DNA from: a virus
Direction: 5' to 3' (one strand)
DNA length: 46,845 nucleotides
IMG/VR virus record: IMGVR_UViG_3300002161_000368
Coordinates: 1-46,845 of that record
Part shown: piece after piece, positions 12,354-21,372 of the stretch
How positions within the stretch are numbered: the stretch's first letter is position 1
Layout: each line of letters starts with the position of its first letter
Notes under the pieces: generated by a model
What the model was told of the DNA's origin: nothing
Seen by the model: only the letters and a program-made list of their open reading frames with translations
Databases searched by the model: none
Program-made: the position numbers and the translations under genes

Positions 12354-13344
12354 GTATCTCCTCTTGTAGTAATATAACTACTTCTGGATTATCACGAAGG
12401 TACTGCACTGCTTTTGCTCTTCCCTGCAATCTTTCTCCATTAACGGTATACCAAGCACCACCTTTTTCCACGATTCCGCACATTTCTGCAACATCAAGAG
12501 TTTCTCCTATAGCGTCAATACCCAGGGTATCGCCCTGGTAGTAAAAATCATATTGACCTGAAAGATTTGGTGGCCCAACCTTATTATAATCAATAATCCA
12601 ATTTACTGGTCTTCCGACTCTTTGCTCAATAATCTTATCGCCAACCTTAATGCCAGCCTTGATAGCATTAGCTTCAGCTTCTGAAGACCATAATTTAATA
12701 ACTGTAGAGGAGAAGAATTTAACTGCCATCCCTCCTGTTGGGATATGGCTCGCATGCATTGATCCGAATTGATTGCGCTGTTGAGAGATAAGGACAAGAA
12801 GCGTGTTCTTGTTTGCGTAGTTAAGCATTTTAACCGCATGTGTCATATCCTTTGCTTCTGCACCGATTTGCTTTGTGTCTTGCAAATCTTTCATTTCATT
12901 TCCATCTTTTTCAAAATAAATTGCTGGTAGTAATGCTGAAATAGAATCTACTACAATCATATCCACGCCTGCATCCATAAGCTTGGTTGCAACATCAACC
13001 ATATCATTAACAGTTTTTGCTGGTGAATAAATTAATTTTTCAGAATCTACTCCTAAAAGTTCTGCCCACGCTGGGTCATAAGAATGCTCTGCATCAATCC
13101 AGGCGCATGTCTTTCCTTCTTTTTGAGCTAGTGCAATCATTTGTAAGCAAAAAGAAGACTTTCCAGCTGATTTATTTCCCCAAACAAGGATCTGCCTGCC
13201 GTAGGCAAGTCCACCCTTCAAGGCCAGGTTAAGACCTATGCTTGGAGTTGGTTGCTTATCTACATTTACATCTACTGCCGACTGAACTCTTGCTCTTGTT
13301 TTTGGATCTAATTTTGCCAATATATCATCTAATACAATTTTCAT
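12340..13344 (-). CDS. recA: RecA-family recombinase
   Basis: This 334-residue protein is a RecA-type strand-exchange ATPase. Walker A is GNKSAGKSS at 56-64; the catalytic glutamate is in AWIDAEHSYDP at 81-91; Walker B is VDMIVVDS at 127-134; LISQQRNQ is the end of the L1 region and the following MHASHIPTGGMAVKF stretch corresponds to L2. The N-terminal oligomerisation helix is short and the C-terminal domain small compared with bacterial RecA (about 350). It would coat ssDNA and drive recombination-dependent replication with the RuvC-like and Cas4-like nucleases. It has its own promoter. Confidence 0.94.
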   Translation of the reverse strand: MKIVLDDILAKLDPKTRARVQSAVDVNVDKQPTPSIGLNLALKGGLAYGRQILVWGNKSAGKSSFCLQMIALAQKEGKTCAWIDAEHSYDPAWAELLGVDSEKLIYSPAKTVNDMVDVATKLMDAGVDMIVVDSISALLPAIYFEKDGNEMKDLQDTKQIGAEAKDMTHAVKMLNYANKNTLLVLISQQRNQFGSMHASHIPTGGMAVKFFSSTVIKLWSSEAEANAIKAGIKVGDKIIEQRVGRPVNWIIDYNKVGPPNLSGQYDFYYQGDTLGIDAIGETLDVAEMCGIVEKGGAWYTVNGERLQGRAKAVQYLRDNPEVVILLQEEIRAKS

Positions 13345-13368
13345 TATTATTCTTTCTTCTCTCTGCTC

Positions 13369-13397
13369 ATTATATCATTAAAAAAGGTTGCCGTGAA
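13369..13397 (-). promoter_or_regulatory. recA promoter
   Basis: TTCACG (13397-13392), 17 nt, then TGATATAAT with the -10 at 13374-13369. It directly follows the stop codon of the MazG-like gene and leaves a 24-nt purine-rich leader before recA. No LexA (SOS) box is visible. Confidence 0.55.
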
Positions 13398-13725
13398 GTC
13401 TTGGACGATCTTTGTTTTTATTTATTTTTGTCTCTAATATTTCATCCAAACTATGAAGAATTTGCTCTTCATTTCTCATTGCAGCGTATACATCTAGTAG
13501 GCGAATAATAACATCTGCCATTTCTTCTACAATATATTCGCTTCCCTTAGACTTTCTAATTGCTTCTAATACTTCAGTAACTTCTGAATGTACGAGTGCA
13601 AGCTTGTTTCCAATCTTGTCATTAGAATATTCTCCATCCCAAAACCCCTTCTCTCTTGCTGTTTCATGAAGCACTGCAGATAATGCATCAAGCCCATATT
13701 CTGTTAAAATATTATTGCTGTTCAA
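13378..13725 (-). CDS. MazG-like nucleotide pyrophosphohydrolase
   Basis: This 115-residue protein has the all-alpha NTP pyrophosphatase pattern: helix with E48 and E51 (ALVHSEVTEVLEA), then E68 and D71 (VEEMADVIIRLLD), which bind Mg, and a closing KNKDRPRLHG. MazG-like enzymes hydrolyse dNTPs or (p)ppGpp; in phages they are common and were once thought to lower the alarmone, though dNTP substrates are better supported. The gene lies between dnaE and recA in the replication operon. Confidence 0.85.
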   Translation of the reverse strand: MNSNNILTEYGLDALSAVLHETAREKGFWDGEYSNDKIGNKLALVHSEVTEVLEAIRKSKGSEYIVEEMADVIIRLLDVYAAMRNEEQILHSLDEILETKINKNKDRPRLHGNLF

Positions 13726-13915
13726 TTTTATCCCTTAAGCTAAAAGTAAATGATGGAACGGTTTCATCATAATCTATAACTAATTCTTTATCGGTTTGTG
13801 CGGCATCTAAAAACTTTAGAGTTGGCACAGTAATTTTTCCATGCTCTTCTAGTATGGCTACTAAAATTTGATTTATACTAACGGACTGAATTGGCCCTTC
13901 TACATTTTCTGTCAC
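13712..13915 (-). CDS. Small hypothetical protein between dnaE and mazG-like gene
   Basis: This 67-residue protein has a helical segment with QILVAILEEHGKITVPTLKFL (about 16-36), then two likely beta strands (ELVIDYDETVPSFTFSL). No motif is recognisable and it has no cysteine. The start overlaps the dnaE stop and its end overlaps the MazG-like gene start by 14 nt, so it is co-translated with replication genes. Function unknown. Confidence 0.6.
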   Translation of the reverse strand: MTENVEGPIQSVSINQILVAILEEHGKITVPTLKFLDAAQTDKELVIDYDETVPSFTFSLRDKIEQQ

Positions 13916-16900
13916 TTTATCTCCTTAACCATCAGAGTTCCATCATCTAGTTTAGATAATACTACCTGACATGTCATTCCCTCACGCATTTTTGCTAAGG
14001 CAATCTTATACATACTAGAAAATACAATAGCTCTAGTTAAATTTTTATCCTTGTCTGACATTACGATATGTGCCATAGTTTTGCCAGCCTTTGTTTTATA
14101 AGGCGTAAAGTCTACGACAACATATTCGTTATCGGCAAGAGCATATTCTTTTCTGTACAAAAAGTCTACGAAAGAATCCTTTGAGTCTGGACCGATATCT
14201 TGAACCTTTACGTAACGTGCAATTCTGTTATCTCCGACAAGAATAAAGTACATCTGATTTGTTTCAATTGGTGTTTGTTCATTATGGAATAACCCGATAG
14301 ACCCAGTTTCATCTACAAGCTCAATTCTTGCCCACCCATTACCTCTTTTAATAGATTTTGCCATACCAAACATAACAAAAGACCCTAGGTCATCAAATTC
14401 TGAAATTGGTCTTGCTTGAGTTTTAATTCTTGGAGGCAGATCCAGATTAAATGTTGGAATGCCAAGATACTCATAATAGTTATCCTTTTCGTTACCTTGT
14501 CTAGGATTATCTTCGAATGCTGCTGCACCAATAGAATTTAATGCAGATATTGCTCTGCTATTAATTCCGCTTCCCTTTTTAGAAGCCTTATCTATAAAAT
14601 CAGAGTAGTTAGCGTATGGCCTTTTTTCCATGATCTTATTTGCAATACTATCAGAAATAAACTTAACTTCTGCAAGCCCAAACCTGATTGCATCTTTTTG
14701 CAAGGAGAAGTAAATATCTGACTCATTAACATGAGGAAGTAATACTTTAAGACCTAGCCTCTTGGCTTCAATTAAATATTCTGTACGAACATCTTTATCA
14801 TTTTCGTTTTTAAGAATTGAAAACATAAATTCAAGAGGGTAATAAGTTTTAAGCCAAGCAGTATAATAAGAAAGCATGGAATAAGCAACAGCATGAGAGC
14901 GGTTAAAAGAATAGCCAGCATGAGCCTCGAAAGTATGCCATAAGGTTTCGGCTTGCTTCTTAGAAATGTGTTTTGAAGCCCCAATAATAAACCTATCTTT
15001 GAACTCGTCAAATTCTTTTGCATCTTTCTTCTTTCCAATAATCTTTCGGACTTTATCAGCCTCTGACCAAGACATTCCGCCTAAGTGTACACAAGCCTGC
15101 ATAACCTGCTCTTGATATATAATAACACCGTATGTATTTTCTGTAAAAGGCTTCATGATTGGGTGGATGTACTGAACAGCTTCTTGGCCATGCTTACGTT
15201 TAATGTAAGATGCTCCCACAGTATTCATAGCTCCTGGTCTTACCAATGCATTTGATGCAGCAAGATCTTCAAATACGCTTACTCCCATTTTAATCAATAG
15301 GTTAGTATATGGAGTTGCTTCTGCCTGGAACACTCCCTTTGTATATCCTTCGCTTAGTGTCTTATAAACTTTAGGGTCGTCTAAAGGAAGGCTGGAAAGA
15401 TTAATTTGCTTCCCGCTTCGATCCTTAATAGACTTTAATGTATCTGATATCACAGATAAGGTCTTAAGTCCTAGTGCATCTAGTTTAATAAGACCTATAT
15501 CTGCAACCGTATCCATGTCGTATGCAACGACTGGAATTCTACCTGACACATCATCACTAGCATCTGCACGAGATTCTACTGGAGCAAACTTACGAATGTC
15601 ATCTTTAGCTACAACAACTCCCGCAGCATGTACGCCTACGCTTCGAATCTTGCCACGCAATCTTTCTGCAAGCCAGACGACTTCTGGGTATTTCATTCTA
15701 AATTCTTTTGTATTTGGAGAATCCATAAAGTCTTCAAACGTATCGATTGATTTCATTGCACGATTAACATCAGACAACGGCACCATGAATACACGAGCAG
15801 CATCACGAATTACACCTTTATCCTTGAAGTATGTGTATGTTGAAATAGATGCAACGTGCTTAAACTTTTTCTTTAAATAATCTTTAACTTCTTTACGACG
15901 GCGGTCTTCAAAGTCCGTGTCTATATCAGGAAAGTCATTACGTTCTGGGTTAATAAAACGGAAGAATAGAAGGTCATATTTAATTGGATCCACATCCGTG
16001 ATACCCAATGTATAGCAAACTAAAGATCCAGCGGCAGATCCACGTCCTGGACCAACCATAATATTATTTTCCTTGGCCCAATTAATCATGTCTCCAACAA
16101 CTAGAAAATATGAGGCAAACGACTTATCTTTAATTACAGATAACTCCTCTTCAAGTCTGTCTAGGTAGACCTTATCCCCTGACAGGTTTAGCCTTTTAAG
16201 GCCTTCTAAGGCCATTTCAGAAAGCTTTTTATCAGCATTGGTCTTAGGGACAGGGAGCAGGTCTAATCCACTGTTAAAGTCGTATTCTCCAATTTTATCG
16301 GCTATCTCCATTGTATTCTCATAGATATCCTTGCGAGTAATTCCAGCCTTATTAAAGTCAGCCTCAATTTCATCTCTAGTCTGAATGAATAAATTATAGT
16401 CTGCAAATGAGATCTTTCTGTCTGGATAAAGATAGTTAAATCTATCTAACATATCTTTAATATTCCTAGACATATCAAAGTCTGCTTCTTTATCAGACTT
16501 AGGGGATGTTGATAGAATAAGCATAGCCTCTTCTAATATACGATCTTCTTCTTTAGCAAAGTGAGCATCTCCTGTTGCCACCGCCTTAATTTTAAGTTCA
16601 TCCGCTAACTCTAAAAGCTTAGAATTTATTTCATGCGGATTATGAGACTGCACCTCAATATAAAAGTCTTTTCCAAAAGTGTTACTAAAATCTTTGAGTA
16701 TAAGCTTGGCTTCTGAAAATTCGCCCTTCTCAATAGCCTTAGAAATAAGTCCGTTAAGGCAACCAGAAAGGACAATAATGCCTTCTGCATATTCTTTTAA
16801 TACCTCTCTATCAATACGTGGCTTATGATAAAAGCCTTCATTCCAAGCAAGCTCTTGCAAAATATTTATATTCTCAAGGCCTTTTTTATTCTTTGCTAAT

Positions 16901-17178
16901 AAAATAATATGATTGTAAGCTTGAATAGACTTATCTGTTTTAGAGGAGCGATCAAACCTATCTGTCGGGGATATATACGCTTCTACTCCAAGGATGGGTT
17001 TGATGCCCTGCTCCTTACACGCAATCTGCATTTCACGGTGCGAAGATAATGTTCCGTGATCTGTTATTGCCAATGCTGTTTGGCCAGCATCTTTCGCTGC
17101 TTTTACAAGTTCGGCAGGAGAGTTAAGACCATCCATTAATGAATAGTAAGAATGCACATGTAAATGTGTGAATGACAT
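13912..17178 (-). CDS. dnaE: DNA polymerase III alpha subunit (DnaE)
   Basis: This 1088-residue protein is a bacterial-type C-family replicative polymerase. The PHP domain has THLHVHSYYS (4-13), ITDHGT and TGDAHF, so its metal ligands look intact. The polymerase palm has VGPGRGSAAGS, then PDIDTDF at 417-423 with two catalytic aspartates, and the third in IKLDALGLKTL. A C-terminal helix-hairpin-helix (YSDFIDKASKKGSGINSRAI) and an OB-fold (IELVDETGSIGLF) follow. Slightly shorter than host DnaE (about 1160-1180). No clamp or clamp-loader genes are here, so it may use the host clamp. Confidence 0.95.
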   Translation of the reverse strand: MSFTHLHVHSYYSLMDGLNSPAELVKAAKDAGQTALAITDHGTLSSHREMQIACKEQGIKPILGVEAYISPTDRFDRSSKTDKSIQAYNHIILLAKNKKGLENINILQELAWNEGFYHKPRIDREVLKEYAEGIIVLSGCLNGLISKAIEKGEFSEAKLILKDFSNTFGKDFYIEVQSHNPHEINSKLLELADELKIKAVATGDAHFAKEEDRILEEAMLILSTSPKSDKEADFDMSRNIKDMLDRFNYLYPDRKISFADYNLFIQTRDEIEADFNKAGITRKDIYENTMEIADKIGEYDFNSGLDLLPVPKTNADKKLSEMALEGLKRLNLSGDKVYLDRLEEELSVIKDKSFASYFLVVGDMINWAKENNIMVGPGRGSAAGSLVCYTLGITDVDPIKYDLLFFRFINPERNDFPDIDTDFEDRRRKEVKDYLKKKFKHVASISTYTYFKDKGVIRDAARVFMVPLSDVNRAMKSIDTFEDFMDSPNTKEFRMKYPEVVWLAERLRGKIRSVGVHAAGVVVAKDDIRKFAPVESRADASDDVSGRIPVVAYDMDTVADIGLIKLDALGLKTLSVISDTLKSIKDRSGKQINLSSLPLDDPKVYKTLSEGYTKGVFQAEATPYTNLLIKMGVSVFEDLAASNALVRPGAMNTVGASYIKRKHGQEAVQYIHPIMKPFTENTYGVIIYQEQVMQACVHLGGMSWSEADKVRKIIGKKKDAKEFDEFKDRFIIGASKHISKKQAETLWHTFEAHAGYSFNRSHAVAYSMLSYYTAWLKTYYPLEFMFSILKNENDKDVRTEYLIEAKRLGLKVLLPHVNESDIYFSLQKDAIRFGLAEVKFISDSIANKIMEKRPYANYSDFIDKASKKGSGINSRAISALNSIGAAAFEDNPRQGNEKDNYYEYLGIPTFNLDLPPRIKTQARPISEFDDLGSFVMFGMAKSIKRGNGWARIELVDETGSIGLFHNEQTPIETNQMYFILVGDNRIARYVKVQDIGPDSKDSFVDFLYRKEYALADNEYVVVDFTPYKTKAGKTMAHIVMSDKDKNLTRAIVFSSMYKIALAKMREGMTCQVVLSKLDDGTLMVKEIK

Positions 17179-17202
17179 TAACTCTCCGCCTTTAACTTTA
17201 TA

Positions 17203-17874
17203 TTACCAGTCTACGCTGCTAGATGAAGCAGAAGACTCTTCTGTATTACCATTTTCTCCCATATAAAAAGCTTCTTGCTCTGCATATGGAACATGACGAA
17301 CTGCAGTCTTTTCAAGATCATACAATTCTAGTCCTGAAAAATCAAATGGAGCTTCGTCTTTTCCTAATGGAATAATTGTATAACTTGTATCTGTTTTTGA
17401 ACCGTTACGCTTGATTCTCCACATTAGGTTTGTGATGCTTCCCATTTCACCAGCGTATTCAATTAGGGTAGGAGTAATTGTTTTACCGCTTGTTCCTTGT
17501 GAAAGAATTGCTACGTATGGCTCCTCTTTACCATCGTCCACCAAGACGTTGATGTAGAGGCGTGTTCTGGCTTTCCAGCCAGCCTTTGGATCCTTACGGT
17601 GTTGTTCGTTTGCCCAATCACGGCCCTCAGTCTCCATTGTATCTAGAGCCTTACGACGGTAGTCCTTTGGGTTTGTGTGCTCTAATGCAATAAATCCGCA
17701 TCCAAGCTTGTCATTATATGTTGGTGAGTCTGGATCAAGTTCCTGTAGGAATCTGATCTTTACGCTTTCGCCGTCTTCAATCTTTAGCCAACGACCCTTG
17801 TTCTCATCGCCACCGCTATAGGTAGGCTTATCTAGTGCCTTGTTGAGGTCTTTTAGACCCTTTACTATACTCAT
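17203..17874 (-). CDS. Probable single-stranded DNA-binding protein
   Basis: This 223-residue protein lies between primase and polymerase. Residues 22-160 contain OB-fold-like strands (RWLKIEDGESVKIRFLQEL, then KARTRLYINVLVDDG and EPYVAILSQG), and the C-terminus is Ser/Glu-rich and ends SVDW, resembling the acidic tail by which phage SSBs recruit partners. A motif such as YRRKALD and a Cys-containing KLGCGF segment recall T4-type helix-destabilising proteins, but there is no clear zinc site. The call rests on fold-like features and position. It has its own promoter and a hairpin in its leader. Confidence 0.6.
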   Translation of the reverse strand: MSIVKGLKDLNKALDKPTYSGGDENKGRWLKIEDGESVKIRFLQELDPDSPTYNDKLGCGFIALEHTNPKDYRRKALDTMETEGRDWANEQHRKDPKAGWKARTRLYINVLVDDGKEEPYVAILSQGTSGKTITPTLIEYAGEMGSITNLMWRIKRNGSKTDTSYTIIPLGKDEAPFDFSGLELYDLEKTAVRHVPYAEQEAFYMGENGNTEESSASSSSVDW

Positions 17875-17893
17875 TTATATCTCCTTTATAGTT

Positions 17894-17929
17894 GATGGTA
17901 TAAATCCATCTGTATTTTTTATTATATCA
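17894..17929 (-). promoter_or_regulatory. Promoter and leader hairpin of the ssDNA-binding gene
   Basis: TGATATAAT (17929-17921) begins with the TGA stop codon of the primase gene, so the stop and the extended -10 share bases. The -35 is weak. The short leader has a hairpin GATGG/CCATC (17910-17906 with 17898-17894) 9 nt before the AAGGAG ribosome binding site, which could act on mRNA stability. Confidence 0.5.
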
Positions 17930-18925
17930 CGAGTTCCAAGATCTGTATTCTATGTCGGATACAGAATTTTTAATGCAGGTTTTTATTTCCTCATCGGTCA
18001 TGTCGCCAACATCTTTTGCATCATGAGGATATATCTTACCATATTCGTACGAAGCCCACAAGAGGTCTTTGAACCTTAATTTATTTACTATGCTTTTGCC
18101 TAATTCTCTACCAGCTTGGTCAGCATCAGTCATAACAGTTATTTTATTAAAGTGTCTATTTAAAAGATTTTGCTGCTCTGTGGAAAGAAAACCACCAAGT
18201 GTAGCAACTACATTTGGAAATCCAGCCTGATGCACACGGATTGCATCAAAGCTAGACTCCACAACTATAACATGGTTACCAATTTTTTTAGCACGATGAA
18301 TATTAAATAATGTTTTGCTCTTTGGCAAATTGGTGCTATTTTTAAAAGACTTACCTTCAATTGATCTGCCAACAATTCCTATTGGCATTCCGTCTGGGCT
18401 GTGAACTGGAACTGTAACCATTCCCATATTCTTAGAGTATCCTAAATCAAAGTGTCTCATAGACTCTTCTTCGATACCTCTAGATTTAAAATAAGACTTT
18501 CCTTCTTCTGTAGATAACAATTCTTTACTTAGTTTATTTAATATGTCTAAAGAAAATTCTTCAAATACTGGTTTTTCTTCCATGGCATCTGAAAGCAATG
18601 AGTCAAAGTTCTCTAGTGACTCAGCCTCTTTTGTTGCAATAAACCTCATTGCTTCAAACTCGTTCTTGTTCATAACACGCTTTACAAGCTCCTGTAAAGT
18701 TCCAGCCTCACCGCATGAAGGATTAAAGCATATAAATGCCCCCTTTTCACGACTTACGCTAAAACTAGATGTATGCCTATTGGAATGAAATGGGCAGTAG
18801 CATAGAAAGTCATTACCAGTCTCACCAACAATTTCAAGTCCTATAGATTTTAGGATCGACTTGATGTGCGTTGGCGTGTAGTGCGTGGTATCGACTTCCC
18901 TTGTGTTATACCCTCTAATTGCCAT
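17927..18925 (-). CDS. dnaG: DnaG-type primase
   Basis: This protein has a CHC2 zinc-binding domain with C44, H47, C66 and C71, then a TOPRIM domain with E223 in VIVVESSFDAI and D267/D269 in TVMTDADQAG. It makes RNA primers for DnaE and should work with the adjacent helicase. I start at 18925 (332 residues) because a purine-rich AGAAAG precedes that ATG; an ATG at 18976 would add 17 residues that look unlike primase and lengthen an overlap with the previous gene. The C-terminal helicase-binding region of bacterial DnaG is short or absent. Confidence 0.9.
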   Translation of the reverse strand: MAIRGYNTREVDTTHYTPTHIKSILKSIGLEIVGETGNDFLCYCPFHSNRHTSSFSVSREKGAFICFNPSCGEAGTLQELVKRVMNKNEFEAMRFIATKEAESLENFDSLLSDAMEEKPVFEEFSLDILNKLSKELLSTEEGKSYFKSRGIEEESMRHFDLGYSKNMGMVTVPVHSPDGMPIGIVGRSIEGKSFKNSTNLPKSKTLFNIHRAKKIGNHVIVVESSFDAIRVHQAGFPNVVATLGGFLSTEQQNLLNRHFNKITVMTDADQAGRELGKSIVNKLRFKDLLWASYEYGKIYPHDAKDVGDMTDEEIKTCIKNSVSDIEYRSWNS

Positions 18926-19170
18926 GCTTTCTTCTTTCCCACATAAACACCATGAATGCTCATCAAGAACTTCCATGTCTCGCCCGTAAATTCTACCGAA
19001 AAAGCTGGGTCTATGTCAAGTACTCTGACGTAGCCTTTACCTCTCATGTCCTGAACCAGTAAATTCTCATACTGTGGTCTCAAACTAATTAACTGAGCAT
19101 TATCTTGAAACTCTACATCGATTTGAAATCTTTTAATTTTTCGATGCGTCATTAGCAAACGGATTCTCAT
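18850..19170 (-). CDS. Hypothetical protein between helicase and primase genes
   Basis: This 106-residue frame overlaps the dnaB end by 38 nt (or 20 nt if the ATG at 19152 is used) and the primase start by 76 nt. AAAGAG lies 4 nt before the first ATG. The sequence is compact and beta-rich (FQIDVEFQDNAQLISLRP, then VEFTGETWKFLMSIHGVYVGKKKAWQL), with a basic, Ser/Arg-rich end written over the primase start. It does not look like a random shadow frame in its first 80 residues. Function unknown. Confidence 0.55.
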   Translation of the reverse strand: MRIRLLMTHRKIKRFQIDVEFQDNAQLISLRPQYENLLVQDMRGKGYVRVLDIDPAFSVEFTGETWKFLMSIHGVYVGKKKAWQLEGITQGKSIPRTTRQRTSSRS

Positions 19171-20377
19171 AAATCTCTTTGATGATACCCCTGTTGATAT
19201 CCCAATCTAAGAACACATTAAAATCCTGACCATGACGATTCTTTCTACTAACAACTTCAATCATATTAGTATCTGTATACTTATGAATTGCAATTGCCAT
19301 ATCTGCATCATATTCAATTGCTTTTGACCAAGCAACCTGAGACAGCATGGGCGGAGCATCCTGATCGGTAATGTCATCCATTGTTGCTGCAGTAATATCA
19401 ATCACTGGAATGTTATTTGTCATGGCTAGCATTTTAAATTCACGAGACACATTCATGTTGCGCTCAGTTGCGCCAGAGCTTCTCTTATTATCTGAAAATA
19501 GCTGATGATAATCAAGGATTACTAGGTCTGGTTTATGCTGATCTATCTTTGCCTGAACAGTATTAGCGTTAACTTCACCCATACCTTCGTTAGATACTAG
19601 AATGAATCCATTTTTGTTTTCAAATCTTTTCTGACCCCATGACCTAAAGGTATCAACGTTAACATCGCCTCTTGCGAAGTCCGAGGCACGAAATAGACCA
19701 GAGCCCATCATTGTGTAAATACGGTCACGCATATTCTCTGGTGACATTTCAAGAGATACAATCATGGGCTTAAACCCTTGCTCCCAGGCCTTACAAGCAA
19801 GATACGATGTGAACCATGTTTTACCACGTCCTGGCCAACCAATAGCCACAATAAGGTGTCCAGGTGCCATTCCTGTAGGATATGCCTTATCGATAGCGTC
19901 GAAGCCTGTTAGAATTCCTGGAGCGCCACCCATAATATTAGAACGCTCTTTAACGGCCAAGAAATGCTTTTCCGCTAATTCGATATCAGTAATATCTACG
20001 TCACGTACGTTATTGGTAAACTTTGAAAGCTGTGAAAGCTTTGCCTGCAAGTCACCCAATACTCTAGAAGCTGCATCTTCTCTTAGAGCAGATCCACTTT
20101 GCAGAATAATATTCTTTAGTCTTCCAGTTAGATATTCATTCTTAAGTTTATCTAAATAATAACCAGTCTCACCCTTTGTTTCAACTGGATCAAAATCTTT
20201 AAATCTTTCCATAAGGATTCCAACTTCTGGAACTGCCTTAAACTTATAATAATAAGACTTTAATGAATCCCAAATATCTTTGTGAGATGTGAATATTTCA
20301 TCAACATTGTCTGCAAGGAGTGTGCTAATATCCTTATTCTTGCATACTGCTGAGATTAATTCTGCTTCTGTATTCAC
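19133..20377 (-). CDS. dnaB: Replicative DNA helicase, DnaB family
   Basis: This 414-residue protein has an N-terminal helical domain and a RecA-like motor: Walker A GWPGRGKTW at 180-188, SLEMSPENMRDR at 208-219 (the conserved SLEM), Walker B PDLVILDYHQ at 283-292 and a late arginine-containing RKNRHGQD sensor. It is a hexameric 5'-3' helicase at the fork. It is a little shorter than bacterial DnaB (about 470) because the N-terminal domain is reduced. The upstream 106-residue gene overlaps its start and may be a loader. Confidence 0.93.
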   Translation of the reverse strand: MNTEAELISAVCKNKDISTLLADNVDEIFTSHKDIWDSLKSYYYKFKAVPEVGILMERFKDFDPVETKGETGYYLDKLKNEYLTGRLKNIILQSGSALREDAASRVLGDLQAKLSQLSKFTNNVRDVDITDIELAEKHFLAVKERSNIMGGAPGILTGFDAIDKAYPTGMAPGHLIVAIGWPGRGKTWFTSYLACKAWEQGFKPMIVSLEMSPENMRDRIYTMMGSGLFRASDFARGDVNVDTFRSWGQKRFENKNGFILVSNEGMGEVNANTVQAKIDQHKPDLVILDYHQLFSDNKRSSGATERNMNVSREFKMLAMTNNIPVIDITAATMDDITDQDAPPMLSQVAWSKAIEYDADMAIAIHKYTDTNMIEVVSRKNRHGQDFNVFLDWDINRGIIKEIYENPFANDASKN

Positions 20378-20694
20378 TCGTTCCCGCCTTCAACTAATTC
20401 TTTCGTTGCTTTAAGTAGCAATCGACGATGCTTCTCATCTTTTTCACGTTCTGTTTTTGCGTAATCCATTTTATCAAAGTTATAGAAAAAAAAGTTAAGT
20501 GGATGACCAGACTTCGTTGTCTTAAAATAATATACCAAAAGATCCCTGGCTTTGTCAAAACCTACGCTGTCAATAACATCCTGCATAGCCCATTTCTCAC
20601 GAAATTTATTTATGCGTGGTTTTCTTCCATACTTTTCGTTATAAAGATTTTCGTATAGACCAATTAAAACATATGGCTCTTTCTCACTTGCCAC
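20374..20694 (-). CDS. Possible helicase loader or replication accessory
   Basis: This 106-residue protein uses a GTG start, with GAGG about 10 nt upstream. It is alpha-helical and highly basic, with YGRKPRINKFREKWAMQDVIDSVGFDKARDLLVYYF as a compact helical bundle and a charged C-terminal helix. No ATPase motif is present, so a DnaC-type loader is excluded. Its position immediately before dnaB, with a 4-nt overlap, is the usual place for phage helicase loaders; the role is inferred from that context only. Confidence 0.5.
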   Translation of the reverse strand: MASEKEPYVLIGLYENLYNEKYGRKPRINKFREKWAMQDVIDSVGFDKARDLLVYYFKTTKSGHPLNFFFYNFDKMDYAKTEREKDEKHRRLLLKATKELVEGGNE

Positions 20695-20890
20695 GTTTTA
20701 ATTCCTCTTCAACCTCACGAGTTTTCTCAATTAGCTTACTCTCAACAAAAGCATATACTCTTTCAGTAGCAGCATCAACATTCTCTCCACTACGAACATC
20801 ATCTTCCACGCCAATACCGATCTTAATACTTTCGTAGTTTCCTAAATTGCGTGTGAACGATAGGTCCACCTTTACTCTTGTTTCTGACAT
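20684..20890 (-). CDS. Small hypothetical protein
   Basis: I start this 68-residue protein at 20890, where the ATG overlaps the previous stop (TAATG) and AGGCGG lies upstream, and not at the ATG 15 nt earlier (20905). It has a beta-rich first half (TRVKVDLSFTRNLG, SIKIGIGVEDDV) and a helical charged end (YAFVESKLIEKTREVEEELK). No known motif; function unknown. The pattern of strands then one long helix is seen in small phage ssDNA or protein-binding accessory factors. Confidence 0.55.
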   Translation of the reverse strand: MSETRVKVDLSFTRNLGNYESIKIGIGVEDDVRSGENVDAATERVYAFVESKLIEKTREVEEELKRGK

Positions 20891-21372
20891 TATTCCGCCT
20901 TCCATACAGGTACAAATTTTCCATCTTCTGTCTTAGTATACAATATTAAATTGTGTTTGAGAATAGCCTGCAATTCTGATCTTGATGGCAAATCTCTAAT
21001 ATGTCCAGCATCAATAATAAATTGATGAATGTCCAAAATGTCCGATTCGCTCAACATATATTTAGACCAGGTGCTGTCTGGATTACTAATTGGATATACT
21101 TTTTGTGGCTGTTTTATTTTACCCTGTAAAATATATTCTTCAATTGTTACCCTATGCCTGCCTAATATCTTACTAGCCTCTACAACACTATATGCTCGCT
21201 CCATGCCCTTGTCTACCTGAGAATAAGAATACATTAATCTTTTTTTGTCGGGATAGCACCATGCTATAACTTCGTCTTTAGCTCTAGATAGCTTTAGTAC
21301 TTTATGTACCTTACCATTTAAGAAGAAATAGACGAATTTTTTGCGTAGTCGCTGTCTGTTTTCTCTAGCCAT
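20890..21372 (-). CDS. HTH DNA-binding protein (MerR/excisionase type)
   Basis: This 160-residue protein has a helix-turn-helix of the MerR or excisionase type, YSVVEASKILGRHRVTIEEYILQGKI (about 61-86), with the wing-like KQPQKVYPI after it. The first 50 residues are a small basic strand-rich domain (KKFVYFFLNGKVHKV). The C-terminal segment, SEDS-like LSESDILDIHQFII, is helical. As the only clear regulator-like protein in the replication block it is a candidate for controlling early or middle transcription. Its start overlaps the zinc-ribbon gene by 55 nt. Confidence 0.7.
   Translation of the reverse strand: MARENRQRLRKKFVYFFLNGKVHKVLKLSRAKDEVIAWCYPDKKRLMYSYSQVDKGMERAYSVVEASKILGRHRVTIEEYILQGKIKQPQKVYPISNPDSTWSKYMLSESDILDIHQFIIDAGHIRDLPSRSELQAILKHNLILYTKTEDGKFVPVWKAE

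Noticed and set aside
18926-18976. Longer primase start at 18976
   Set aside because: The extra 17 residues do not resemble primase and the upstream site is weak; 18925 has a better purine-rich leader.
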